Positions 7,574-14,408 of a stretch of 16,220 nucleotides of DNA are shown piece after piece. The translations under genes were made by a program, and so were the position numbers. The stretch comes from Chitinophagaceae bacterium UBA4407 (GTDB lineage Bacteria; Bacteroidota; Bacteroidia; Chitinophagales; Chitinophagaceae). Positions within the stretch are counted from its first letter, which is position 1. Each line of letters begins with the position of its first letter. The stretch is from positions 1-16,220 of the forward strand of contig DGQT01000034.1 of assembly GCA_002390845.1 (NCBI GenBank), in the 5' to 3' direction. The notes below the pieces were generated by a model, which ran no database searches, was not told the DNA's origin, and saw nothing but the letters and a program-made list of their open reading frames with translations.

Positions 7574-7600
7574 ATGAGCCAAACTACAGAAAAAGAATGA
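7574..7600 (-). promoter_or_regulatory. Shared leader block upstream of the ceramidase-like gene
   Basis: This is the partner of 6237-6263: 25 of 27 positions are identical and it has the same 31-nt distance to the ATG at 7542. Between block and start there is also a 12-nt imperfect palindrome CTTAT-tg-ATAAG (7551-7562). Its function is unknown. Confidence 0.6.
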
Positions 7601-7608
7601 GACTTTGG

Positions 7609-7627
7609 TTGCGTCGCACACTTGTGC
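7609..7627 (+). repeat. REP-like intergenic repeat, copy D1
   Basis: TTGCGTCGCACACTTGTGC, with the hairpin GCAC-actt-GTGC. It is identical over these 19 bases to copy E at 10239-10257. It faces copy D2 in inverted orientation about 90 bp away. Confidence 0.8.
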
Positions 7628-7633
7628 TGAAGT

Positions 7634-7687
7634 ATGGCTATTAGCCATTGGCTGTTAGCTAATAGCTAAAGGCTAACAGCTAAAAGC
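7634..7687. repeat. Hairpin-forming block of GGCTNTTAGC-type units between copies D1 and D2
   Basis: Short related units (GGCTATTAGCC, GGCTGTTAGCT, GGCTAACAGCT) are packed together. GCTGTTAGC at 7651-7659 is exactly complementary to GCTAACAGC at 7672-7680 across a 12-nt loop that itself contains TAGCTA. Nested inside the D1/D2 pair, the whole could fold into one long cruciform or RNA stem. Confidence 0.6.
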
Positions 7688-7718
7688 TTTTGTTGCTTAT
7701 TGTTCTGAACGTAAAAGA

Positions 7719-7749
7719 GTGCGACGCAAGTAAAGCTTAATAGATATTC
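7719..7749 (-). repeat. REP-like intergenic repeat, copy D2
   Basis: It is an inverted core GTGCGACGCAA (7719-7729) followed by AAAGCTTAATAGATATTC (7732-7749), the same kind of flank as in copy C. The left half of its own hairpin is missing (AAAAGAGTGCG). Confidence 0.75.
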
Positions 7750-7788
7750 AAATGCCCGGCTCAAAAAAACTAAATGCAAACAGGGTTA

Positions 7789-7815
7789 TTGCTTGTAAGG
7801 AAAATAGTAACTTAC
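7789..7815 (+). promoter_or_regulatory. Possible modA promoter
   Basis: TTG at 7789-7791 is followed, 19 nt from its first base, by TAACTTAC (7808-7815), a partial match to the Bacteroidota -7 consensus TAnnTTTG. The start codon lies 35 nt further on. No ModE-like palindrome or Mo-cofactor riboswitch fold was recognised in the 120 bases before modA. Confidence 0.3.
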
Positions 7816-7850
7816 CTTTTTAAAACAGATTAAATTCCAGAAGAACTACT

Positions 7851-8603
7851 ATGAAAAAAGCGGGTTTACTTGCATTGGTTGTAATGATTGCAGTAAGTGG
7901 ATTTACTCAGAAAGTTACGGTTGCTGTGGCGGCAAATATGCAGTATGCAATGAATGCACTTAAAACAAAATTTGAAAAGCAAACAGGGATAAAAACAGAA
8001 GTAATAATTGGGGCATCAGGTAAACTTACACAGCAAATACAGGAGGGCGCACCTTTCGATGTTTTTATTTCAGCAGATACAAAATATCCGCAAACCCTCT
8101 GCCAGGCCAAGCTTACCAGTGATACACCTAAAGTATATGCGAAAGGAGTACTTGTATTATGGACCGCAAGAAACGATTTAAAACCCGAAGTGAATTTACA
8201 ATTGCTGTTAATGGATAATGTAAAAAAAATTGCCATTGCAAACCCCAAAACAGCGCCATACGGCTTAGCAGCAGAAGAGATATTAAAGTACTATAAACTC
8301 TACAATACACTGCAGAAAAAATTAGTGTATGGGGAAAGCATTACACAAACCAACCAGTTTATTATGTCGCAGGCTGCAGACATTGGTTTTACGGCAAAAT
8401 CTGCAGTGCTGTCTGATGAAATGCGGGGCAAAGGCTCCTGGGTAGAAATTGAACATAAAGCTTATCATGATATAGACCAGGCAGCAGTAATATTAAAACA
8501 CGGAATAGAAACAAATAAAGAAGCTTCGGAAAAATTTTATACTTATCTGTATTCGGCAGAAGCAAAAAAAATCTATAAACAGTTTGGGTACATTGTTAAG
8601 TAA
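7851..8603 (+). CDS. modA: Molybdate ABC transporter, substrate-binding protein ModA
   Basis: The 250-residue periplasmic binding protein has a short signal peptide (1-~20, ending GFTQ). It delivers molybdate (and probably tungstate) to ModBC. Family motifs are VAAN (26-29), GASGKL (54-59, with Ser56 at the oxyanion-binding serine), PFDVFISAD (68-76), ANPKTAPYG (130-138) and ITQTNQFI (164-171). At the place of the Escherichia coli ligand Tyr170 the sequence reads GFTAKS, so that tyrosine is missing, as I recall for other non-enteric ModA proteins. It is the first gene of a modABC operon: modB begins 24 bp after the stop. A weak AGAAG precedes the ATG. Confidence 0.93.
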   Translation: MKKAGLLALVVMIAVSGFTQKVTVAVAANMQYAMNALKTKFEKQTGIKTEVIIGASGKLTQQIQEGAPFDVFISADTKYPQTLCQAKLTSDTPKVYAKGVLVLWTARNDLKPEVNLQLLLMDNVKKIAIANPKTAPYGLAAEEILKYYKLYNTLQKKLVYGESITQTNQFIMSQAADIGFTAKSAVLSDEMRGKGSWVEIEHKAYHDIDQAAVILKHGIETNKEASEKFYTYLYSAEAKKIYKQFGYIVK

Positions 8604-8627
8604 GTCGGGGGGCTTAATTTTACAAGT

Positions 8628-9302
8628 ATGATTGACCTGGAACCATTTTGGATTACTTTTAAGCTGGCAGTAATTACAACTGCCATTCTTTTTTTAATTG
8701 CTGTGCCTGTTGCTTACTGGCTTTCTGGTTCTAAAAGTAAGTTTAAAACATTTGTGGAAGTAATCGTAAGCATGCCACTGGTGTTGCCGCCATCGGTAAT
8801 TGGATTTTATCTTTTACTGGCGTTTAGCCCCTCACAAACTTTTGGAAAATTCCTTGAAGAACATTTTGATATAAGGCTTGTATTTTCTTTCCCGGGTTTG
8901 GTGATTGCGTCGCTTATTTACAGCCTGCCGTTTATGGTGCACCCCATACAATCTGGTTTTGCTGGTTTGTCGCCCACACTTAAAGAAGCATCCTTTTCAC
9001 TCGGCAAAAGCAAATGGCAAACGCTTACAAAAGTATTACTGCCCAATATTAAATCTTCAATATTATCAGGCCTGGTGCTTACGTTTGCGCACACGGTTGG
9101 CGAGTTTGGCGTTGTGCTGATGATCGGCGGTAATATTCCCGGTGAAACAAAAGTTGCATCGATTGCTATTTATGATGAAGTGGAATCAATGAATTATCAT
9201 AATGCGAATATTTATGCGGTCATATTATTTGCTGCAACATTTATTATTCTGCTCTCTGTGTATTTAACCAATCACCGCCTGGAAAAGATAAGAGGAATAT
9301 GA
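8628..9302 (+). CDS. modB: Molybdate ABC transporter permease ModB
   Basis: This 224-residue inner-membrane permease has about five or six hydrophobic segments (for example ~10-32, 43-66, 84-105, 146-168, 193-214). The EAA loop that docks onto the ATPase is at 120-139 (EASFSLGKSKWQTLTKVLLP). The GEFG element at 158-161 and MSMPLVLPPSV-like region at 48-57 are typical of molybdate permeases. It dimerises to form the channel with ModC on the cytoplasmic side. Its stop codon overlaps the modC start by 4 bp (ATGA), indicating translational coupling. A run of six G lies 16 nt upstream of the ATG, farther than a usual ribosome-binding site. Confidence 0.93.
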   Translation: MIDLEPFWITFKLAVITTAILFLIAVPVAYWLSGSKSKFKTFVEVIVSMPLVLPPSVIGFYLLLAFSPSQTFGKFLEEHFDIRLVFSFPGLVIASLIYSLPFMVHPIQSGFAGLSPTLKEASFSLGKSKWQTLTKVLLPNIKSSILSGLVLTFAHTVGEFGVVLMIGGNIPGETKVASIAIYDEVESMNYHNANIYAVILFAATFIILLSVYLTNHRLEKIRGI

Positions 9303-10180
9303 TCGAATTTAACCTACATAAAAAATTACATGCAGGTTCCGGAATAATGCAGGTAAACTTTGAATATGCCATTAAAGAAGGCGAGTTTGTAAGTATTTAT
9401 GGTGCATCAGGAGCGGGCAAAACTTCTATCCTTAGAATGCTTGCCGGGTTCTTTAAACCTGATGCCGGAACTATTGCTTTTAATAATGAAATATGGTTTA
9501 ACAGTGCTCAAAAAATAAATCTACCCCCTCAAAAAAGAAGCGCAGGTTTTGTATTTCAGGATTACGCCCTGTTCCCCAACATGAGTGTAAAAGAAAATCT
9601 TGAATTTGCTTTACAAAAAGGGGAATCTAAAAATATTATTGATGAATTATTGAACTTAACAGAACTGGAGCAATTTAACAGCCGGAGAATTCAAACCCTT
9701 TCCGGTGGCCAAAAGCAGCGTGTAGCACTGGCAAGGGCTTTGGTAAGAAAACCAAAATTATTATTGTTGGATGAACCACTTTCTGCAATAGACAATGAAC
9801 TGCGCGCAAAGCTGCAGCATATTCTTATAAACATACATCGCAGGTACCATTTAGCAACGATCCTGGTAAGCCACGATGTTTCAGAAATCATCAAATTATC
9901 GGATAAAACAATCTTTCTTGAAAACGGTGTAATTACAAAAAGCGGCGAACCCGCAACCTTGTTTTTCCCCGAAATAAACGATGAAAAATTTACCATAGAA
10001 GGAAACATAATAAAGATCGAAAAGTTGGAAATCGATTACCGGGTAACGGTGCTGTCAGGTAATCAAACAGTAAAAATTAAAGTGGCTGAAAGCGAGGCGA
10101 AAGAATTAAATAAAGGAGATAAAATTATAGTATCGTCAAAGGTGTTTGAACCTGTTATTCAAAAAATCTCTGCCAGTTAA
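9299..10180 (+). CDS. modC: Molybdate ABC transporter ATP-binding protein ModC
   Basis: This 293-residue ATPase drives molybdate import through ModB. It has Walker A GASGAGKT (35-42), Q-loop FQDYALFP (86-93), signature LSGGQKQR (134-141), Walker B LLLLDEP (154-160), D-loop SAID (162-165) and H-loop VSHD (190-193). Residues ~230-293 (EGNIIKIEK...VFEPVIQKIS) form one Mop/TOBE-like subdomain, so the protein is shorter than Escherichia coli ModC, which carries a longer C-terminal part. All catalytic elements are intact. It overlaps modB by 4 bp and ends the operon; the next 342 bp are repeat-rich and non-coding. Confidence 0.93.
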   Translation: MIEFNLHKKLHAGSGIMQVNFEYAIKEGEFVSIYGASGAGKTSILRMLAGFFKPDAGTIAFNNEIWFNSAQKINLPPQKRSAGFVFQDYALFPNMSVKENLEFALQKGESKNIIDELLNLTELEQFNSRRIQTLSGGQKQRVALARALVRKPKLLLLDEPLSAIDNELRAKLQHILINIHRRYHLATILVSHDVSEIIKLSDKTIFLENGVITKSGEPATLFFPEINDEKFTIEGNIIKIEKLEIDYRVTVLSGNQTVKIKVAESEAKELNKGDKIIVSSKVFEPVIQKISAS

Positions 10181-10185
10181 AATAA

Positions 10186-10207
10186 TCCTGAGCGGAGCCG
10201 AAGGATG
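10186..10207 (+). repeat. Second intergenic repeat type, 22 bp, copy 2
   Basis: The 22 bases are exactly inverted relative to 3941-3962. The copy starts 6 nt after the modC stop codon and its imperfect stem could act on the transcript end. Confidence 0.7.
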
Positions 10208-10238
10208 AACCGGGCAAAATCACTTTGTGAAGCTGTTG

Positions 10239-10257
10239 TTGCGTCGCACACTTGTGC
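10239..10257 (+). repeat. REP-like intergenic repeat, copy E
   Basis: TTGCGTCGCACACTTGTGC, identical to copy D1 over 19 bases. It forms an inverted pair with copy F. Confidence 0.8.
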
Positions 10258-10378
10258 AGTTAAATTTTTGAGTAGCATTTAACAGCCGCGTTACAATAGT
10301 ACTTTCCTGTTGTAAAGATTTTAATAAGCCTTTTGCCGTGGATGCTGTAGATGATCATTGATATACAGATGAACGGAT

Positions 10379-10408
10379 TGCGACGCAAGAGGCGATGCCA
10401 TTAAAAAC
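10379..10408 (-). repeat. REP-like intergenic repeat, copy F
   Basis: It contains GCGACGCAA (10380-10388) directly followed by GAGGCGATGCCATTAAAAAC (10389-10408), the inverse of the flank of copy A (1058-1076) and, in part, of copy B. The hairpin half is lost (ATTGCGACG instead of GTGCGACG). Confidence 0.75.
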
Positions 10409-10522
10409 CAATGCTGGTATTACACCTGTTTAAATAATTCTAAATTGATTTTCTTAAGCGCGTATAAAAATATCTTAACTTTTCTGCAGATACAATAGCT
10501 GTGGCAACGCAACTTTTTTTAA

Positions 10523-11689
10523 ATGAAAGAAATAAAAAATATAATAGAGGCTTTTGAAAAAGCACAACAGGAAGGCAAACAAACCGCACTTGCCACTGTG
10601 GTGCATGTTGACGGATCGAGCTACCGGCGCCCCGGCGCAAGAATGCTGGTTACAGATGAAGGGCAGATTACCGGTGCCATTAGCGGTGGTTGTTTGGAAG
10701 GGGATGCATTGAGAAAATCTTTACTGGTAATTAACCAGCAAAAACCGATGGTAGTTACCTACGACACTATGGATGAAGATGATGCAAAATTCGGTGTAGG
10801 TATTGGCTGCAATGGTGTAATACAGGTATTGTTTGAACCCATTGATCCTGCAAAACCCAACAACCCCATAGAGCTTTTAAAAGCAGTAACAAACAAAAGG
10901 CAATCCGCAGTAATCGTTACATTGTTTTCCTTACAAAATAAAAAAGATCCGCAGCAGGGAACATGCTTTTTGCTGAAAGAAGATGGTTCCATTTTCCAAA
11001 CCAATGAAGAAATTTTTGCAAACGCAATTTTTATAGAAGATGCCAAAAATGCATTTATTAATAAAGCTTCATCCTTTAAAAACTATACAACAGAAAATAA
11101 AAATATTACCGCATTTAACGAGTTTGTAAAACCTGCCGTTTCGTTGGTAGTAATTGGCGCCGGCAACGATACCATTCCATTAATTGAGATGGCAGATATT
11201 TTAGGTTGGGATACCACTGTAGCTGATGGCCGTGCCAATTATGCAAAACCAAACAGGTTTGTAAGCGCTTGCCAGGTACTGGTTTCCAAGCCCGAAAATG
11301 TTTTGGAAAAAATCGCTATTGACAATGAAACTGTTTTTGTTCTGATGACACACAACTATAATTATGACCTTGCTATGCTGCGGGCACTGATTAAGAAAGA
11401 CGTTGTTTATATCGGCTCTCTCGGGCCAAAGAAAAAATTAGACCGCATGCTGAATGAATTGAAAGAAGAAGGCATTGAAATTTCTGCCCGGCAACAGTCA
11501 TCAATCTTTGGCCCGGTGGGTTTGGATATTGGCGCCGAAACTTCAGAAGAAATAGCACTGTCTTTATTGGCAGAAATTAAAGCGGTACTATCACAAAAAA
11601 ACGGAGGGTTCCTCAGGAATAAAACCGATGTTATTCATTCGCGTTCAGAAACAGCAATTGAGTTGGTAAATGTAAATTCAAAAAAATAA
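10523..11689 (+). CDS. xdhC: XdhC/CoxI-family molybdenum hydroxylase maturation factor
   Basis: Proteins of this family bind molybdenum cofactor and assist its sulfuration and insertion into xanthine dehydrogenase or aldehyde-oxidase-type enzymes; they are not part of the final enzyme. The 388-residue product has the N-terminal XdhC/CoxI domain (~5-110: GSSYRRPGARM at 31-41, SGGCLEGD at 54-61, GIGCNG at 94-99, with conserved Cys57 and Cys96). The C-terminal Rossmann domain (~205-350) has VVIGAGNDTIPL at 209-220, a final acidic/Arg turn ADGR at 234-237, THNYNYD at 276-282 and YIGSLGPKKK at 296-305. No hydroxylase subunits are in the window. Position after modABC on the same strand links molybdate uptake to molybdoenzyme assembly, though 342 bp of repeats separate them. 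Confidence 0.9.
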   Translation: MKEIKNIIEAFEKAQQEGKQTALATVVHVDGSSYRRPGARMLVTDEGQITGAISGGCLEGDALRKSLLVINQQKPMVVTYDTMDEDDAKFGVGIGCNGVIQVLFEPIDPAKPNNPIELLKAVTNKRQSAVIVTLFSLQNKKDPQQGTCFLLKEDGSIFQTNEEIFANAIFIEDAKNAFINKASSFKNYTTENKNITAFNEFVKPAVSLVVIGAGNDTIPLIEMADILGWDTTVADGRANYAKPNRFVSACQVLVSKPENVLEKIAIDNETVFVLMTHNYNYDLAMLRALIKKDVVYIGSLGPKKKLDRMLNELKEEGIEISARQQSSIFGPVGLDIGAETSEEIALSLLAEIKAVLSQKNGGFLRNKTDVIHSRSETAIELVNVNSKK

Positions 11690-11900
11690 TAAAAAAGCCA
11701 GGAAGGAAAATCTGCTTGCCGGCAGGAACATATAACACTTTACTTTCTTTCGCCCTGATTTAACTTTTATACAACTGTAAATTGCACTGATAATAAGTGC
11801 GAGGCAGGATTAGGTAAGCAGCTAATTTTTATGAACCAGATATTTAATCAAACAGCCTTTAAACTGTATAGACCTGATGGCGGTTAATGGGTAAAAACCA
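11690..11900. other. Convergent intergenic region between xdhC and the TonB receptor gene
   Basis: Two weak inverted repeats are visible: CTTGCCGGCAGG (11715-11726, palindromic core TGCCGGCA) and GCACT-gataata-AGTGC (11784-11800). Neither is followed by a clear T tract, so no terminator can be asserted. Confidence 0.4.
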
Positions 11901-14297
11901 CTAAAAATTATAACCCAACCGTATCATATAATTTCGGGGTTGGCCGGGCCATTTGCTGATGTTGTTGTAAGCTGCTGTCCAATAAATTTTATTGGTAATA
12001 TTGTTAATGTTAAGTGCAATGCTTATATGGCTGTGTGTGTAAACAATACCGGCATTCGTTATAAAATAAGAAGGCAACACAAGGCTTTCATCCAGGGTAT
12101 TGCGTTTACCGGCCTGTTGGTGGCCCGCAGTAAAACAAAGGCCTTTTAATTTACCTTTTGGGATGGCATACTTAATAAAACTGCTGCTGCTGTTGCGCGG
12201 TGCATTTTCTTTAATGATCCCTGCTTCGCCTGGTTTATCACTTTTGGTAATTTTTGCCAAATTGTATGCGTACGATAATGAAAGGCTTAGGTTCGGTAAA
12301 ATATTACCGTTGGCCTCGGCTTCCAAACCCCTTGCACGCTCTTCTCCGCGCTGCGTGAATAAATCAGGATTCTCCGGATCGTTTGCATTTACTGCAACAT
12401 TTTTAATGGTAACCTGGTAAATGGCAAGTGTTGCAAATAATTTATTTTTAAAGATGCCCGTTTTAATTCCGGCTTCAAGCATTTCGCTATAAAGCGGTTT
12501 ATAAGGCTCGTCAAAAACCTGCGTAATTCCTGCAGATTCAAAAGGATCAAAGCCTTTATTATACGTTGCATAAAGATTTACATTTTTTGCAGCAGCATAC
12601 ACAATACCGATTCTTGGCAGCAATATCTTTTCAGCAATACTGTTATCACCTTCAGCTTTGTAAAATTCGCTCCGTAATCCTGCCAGTAACTGCCATTTAT
12701 TTATGCTTATCTGCTCCTGTACATATAGACCATTGGTGGTATATTCATCGGCATCATCATCTTCACCTTCTTCGTTGTCTTCGTCTTCATGCTCGTAAGA
12801 ATTTACCGGTCTTTCAAAATATTGCGGGTTACGCAAACTAAAAGTGCCTGCAATGCCGCTGCCATCGCCAAAAACATCGGCTAATTCGCCATGCCATTGT
12901 GTTGTACTTACACTGCTCTTAATAAAATCATAACCTGCCAGTAACTGGTGCTGCAACTTTCCGGTATTAAACTGGAAGGTAAAATAATTGGTAAGGTTGT
13001 GGGTAACTGTATTGAATTGCCTGTTTGTGTAATTGAGGTAAACCGAATCATCCGTAATAAAATCTTCTATATGGTGATCTGAAAGACCTTGCCAGGTAAG
13101 ATAGTTGAGATATGCACTGCTGAAACTGATCTGCTTATTGATTTTATAAGAAAACGAAAGGATAGAAGCCAGGGTTGTTTCATTAAGATAATCCCCCGGT
13201 TGTGTAACCATCAGGCTTATGGGTGTTGATGTTAATCTATTATCATCTTCAAAACCAGGCTGCCCCCTGTCTACTACACTTTTTGTATGTGTAAGGGATA
13301 TATCAAGGTTCAATTTTATTTTTTCGTTGGGTACATAAGAAAAAGAGGGTGCCAGTTCAAAAGACTTTGCGAAAAACTGGTTACGAAAAGATTTTGTGTT
13401 TTCATAACCTGCATTAAAACGACCCAGTATATTTTTACTTTTATTCAGCGGCCCTGTAATATCACCCTGAACAAAAACATTGTTCCAGCTACCTTTATAA
13501 AGATCCAGTGAATATCCTTTTTGCTGCAAAGGTTTTTTGGTAACAAGATTTATGTTTCCTCCCGGATCTGCATTTCCATATAGTACGGATGTTGGCCCTT
13601 TCATTATTTCAATCCTTTCAATATTTACCAGCATCGGGCTGGTAAGAGAAGTATTGTAGGTACGCAACCCATTTATCAAATGGGGATTTTCGGCACGAAA
13701 ACCACGAATGGTATATTCATCGTAACCTGAATATCGGTTTACACCAGCTACATTTTCCAAAGCATCCGGCAAATAAATGCCCATTTTATCTTTTATCAGC
13801 TCTTTGGTAACTGTTGAAACAGATTGTGGAATATCTTTTACCGCTGTTTGTGTTTTGGTACCAGCAAAGCTATAATCGCTTTTGTATGATTGTGCAATAC
13901 GGCCAATAATTTCTACTTCCTGTAATTGAGCAATTGCATAATCGAGCTGTACAGTACCGATATCGAGTATTTGCGCAGTATCAATATGCACAAACCGCTT
14001 ATATGTTATAAACCCTATGCCTGTAATAATGAGTGTGTCATTTAGCTTTGGTAATTGTTCTAAAATAAAAAACCCATTCTTATCTGCAACAGTTTTTTTT
14101 CCTGCAATTTTAAGCTCGATAGTTACATAAGCTGCAGGCTTGTTTTCAGAACTTGCAACTTTGCCTTTTATGTTGCTTCCGCTATTTGTTTGCGAAAATA
14201 TATTGGGTATAAATAATAAAAGTCCAAACAAAAGAAGAAGGATATTTATTGACGTCCTCAAAAATGTTTTATTTAATTTGTAAATAAAAATAGCCAT
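11901..14297 (-). CDS. TonB-dependent siderophore-type outer-membrane receptor
   Basis: This 798-residue receptor has an N-terminal signal/anchor (~11-36, ending FSQ) and a carboxypeptidase-regulatory-like domain (~43-118). A TonB-box-like LQEVEIIG (125-132) follows. The plug (~150-255) contains DIPQSVSTVT, ENVAGVNRYSGYDEYTIRGF, ERIEIMKGPTSVLYG and DPGGNINLVTKKP, the pattern of siderophore (FhuA/FoxA-like) receptors rather than SusC. The 22-strand barrel fills the rest and ends in Phe798, as is usual for outer-membrane barrels. It imports a ferric chelate with energy from TonB. No siderophore synthesis or inner-membrane importer gene is visible, so the ligand is unknown. An unusual acidic loop (YEHEDEDNEEGEDDDADEY, 501-519) precedes a barrel strand. 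The AraC-type gene 110 bp upstream on the same strand is its likely regulator. Confidence 0.9.
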   Translation of the reverse strand: MAIFIYKLNKTFLRTSINILLLLFGLLLFIPNIFSQTNSGSNIKGKVASSENKPAAYVTIELKIAGKKTVADKNGFFILEQLPKLNDTLIITGIGFITYKRFVHIDTAQILDIGTVQLDYAIAQLQEVEIIGRIAQSYKSDYSFAGTKTQTAVKDIPQSVSTVTKELIKDKMGIYLPDALENVAGVNRYSGYDEYTIRGFRAENPHLINGLRTYNTSLTSPMLVNIERIEIMKGPTSVLYGNADPGGNINLVTKKPLQQKGYSLDLYKGSWNNVFVQGDITGPLNKSKNILGRFNAGYENTKSFRNQFFAKSFELAPSFSYVPNEKIKLNLDISLTHTKSVVDRGQPGFEDDNRLTSTPISLMVTQPGDYLNETTLASILSFSYKINKQISFSSAYLNYLTWQGLSDHHIEDFITDDSVYLNYTNRQFNTVTHNLTNYFTFQFNTGKLQHQLLAGYDFIKSSVSTTQWHGELADVFGDGSGIAGTFSLRNPQYFERPVNSYEHEDEDNEEGEDDDADEYTTNGLYVQEQISINKWQLLAGLRSEFYKAEGDNSIAEKILLPRIGIVYAAAKNVNLYATYNKGFDPFESAGITQVFDEPYKPLYSEMLEAGIKTGIFKNKLFATLAIYQVTIKNVAVNANDPENPDLFTQRGEERARGLEAEANGNILPNLSLSLSYAYNLAKITKSDKPGEAGIIKENAPRNSSSSFIKYAIPKGKLKGLCFTAGHQQAGKRNTLDESLVLPSYFITNAGIVYTHSHISIALNINNITNKIYWTAAYNNISKWPGQPRNYMIRLGYNF

Positions 14298-14304
14298 GAC
14301 TTAC

Positions 14305-14408
14305 GGTGCAAAATAAATATATATTCTTTATCGCACTTTCAGGCAGGTCTTAAATATCTATTATCTTTTTAGATCACTTTACAGAGATGGAGATGTATGG
14401 TGCAAAAT
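14305..14408 (-). promoter_or_regulatory. TonB receptor upstream region with a repeated GGTGCAAAAT element
   Basis: The 10-mer GGTGCAAAAT (plus strand) occurs at 14305-14314, 7 nt before the receptor start codon, and again at 14399-14408, touching the stop codon of the regulator gene. Related bases extend each copy (AAATAAAT / AAATTAAC). The 110-bp gap is AT-rich. The two copies are candidate operator half-sites for the neighbouring AraC protein; this is inferred from position only. Confidence 0.35.

Larger units (their letters stand above)
7543..7850. other. Divergent intergenic region, 308 bp, between the ceramidase-like gene and modA
   Basis: From left to right it holds the ceramidase-side leader block (7574-7600), repeat copy D1 (7609-7627), a hairpin-forming block (7634-7687), repeat copy D2 (7719-7749), and a possible modA promoter (7789-7815). 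No credible small gene was seen. Confidence 0.7.
10181..10522. other. Repeat-rich intergenic region, 342 bp, between modC and xdhC
   Basis: It holds copy 2 of the 22-bp repeat (10186-10207), REP-like copy E (10239-10257), 120 bases with nothing recognised, REP-like copy F (10379-10408), and an AT-rich stretch with TAACTTTT at 10476-10483, a 7-of-8 match to the -7 consensus and a possible xdhC promoter without a clear -33 element. A short minus-strand frame crossing into xdhC (10440-10640) is not credible. Confidence 0.65.

Noticed and set aside
7463..7648. A 61-codon minus-strand frame across the ceramidase-like start and copy D1
   Set aside because: Half of it is repeat and leader sequence, the other half overlaps the signal peptide region in another frame; no gene-like features.
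7634..7750. CRISPR array or Mo-cofactor riboswitch upstream of modA
   Set aside because: The repeated units are short, irregular and without spacers of constant length, and no riboswitch-like conserved core was recognised.
10440..10640. A 66-codon minus-strand frame across the xdhC start
   Set aside because: It overlaps the conserved N-terminus of xdhC and its translation looks like an antisense shadow.
11784..11800. Bidirectional terminator between xdhC and the receptor gene
   Set aside because: The 5-bp stem GCACT/AGTGC is short, has a 7-nt loop and no T tract on either side.
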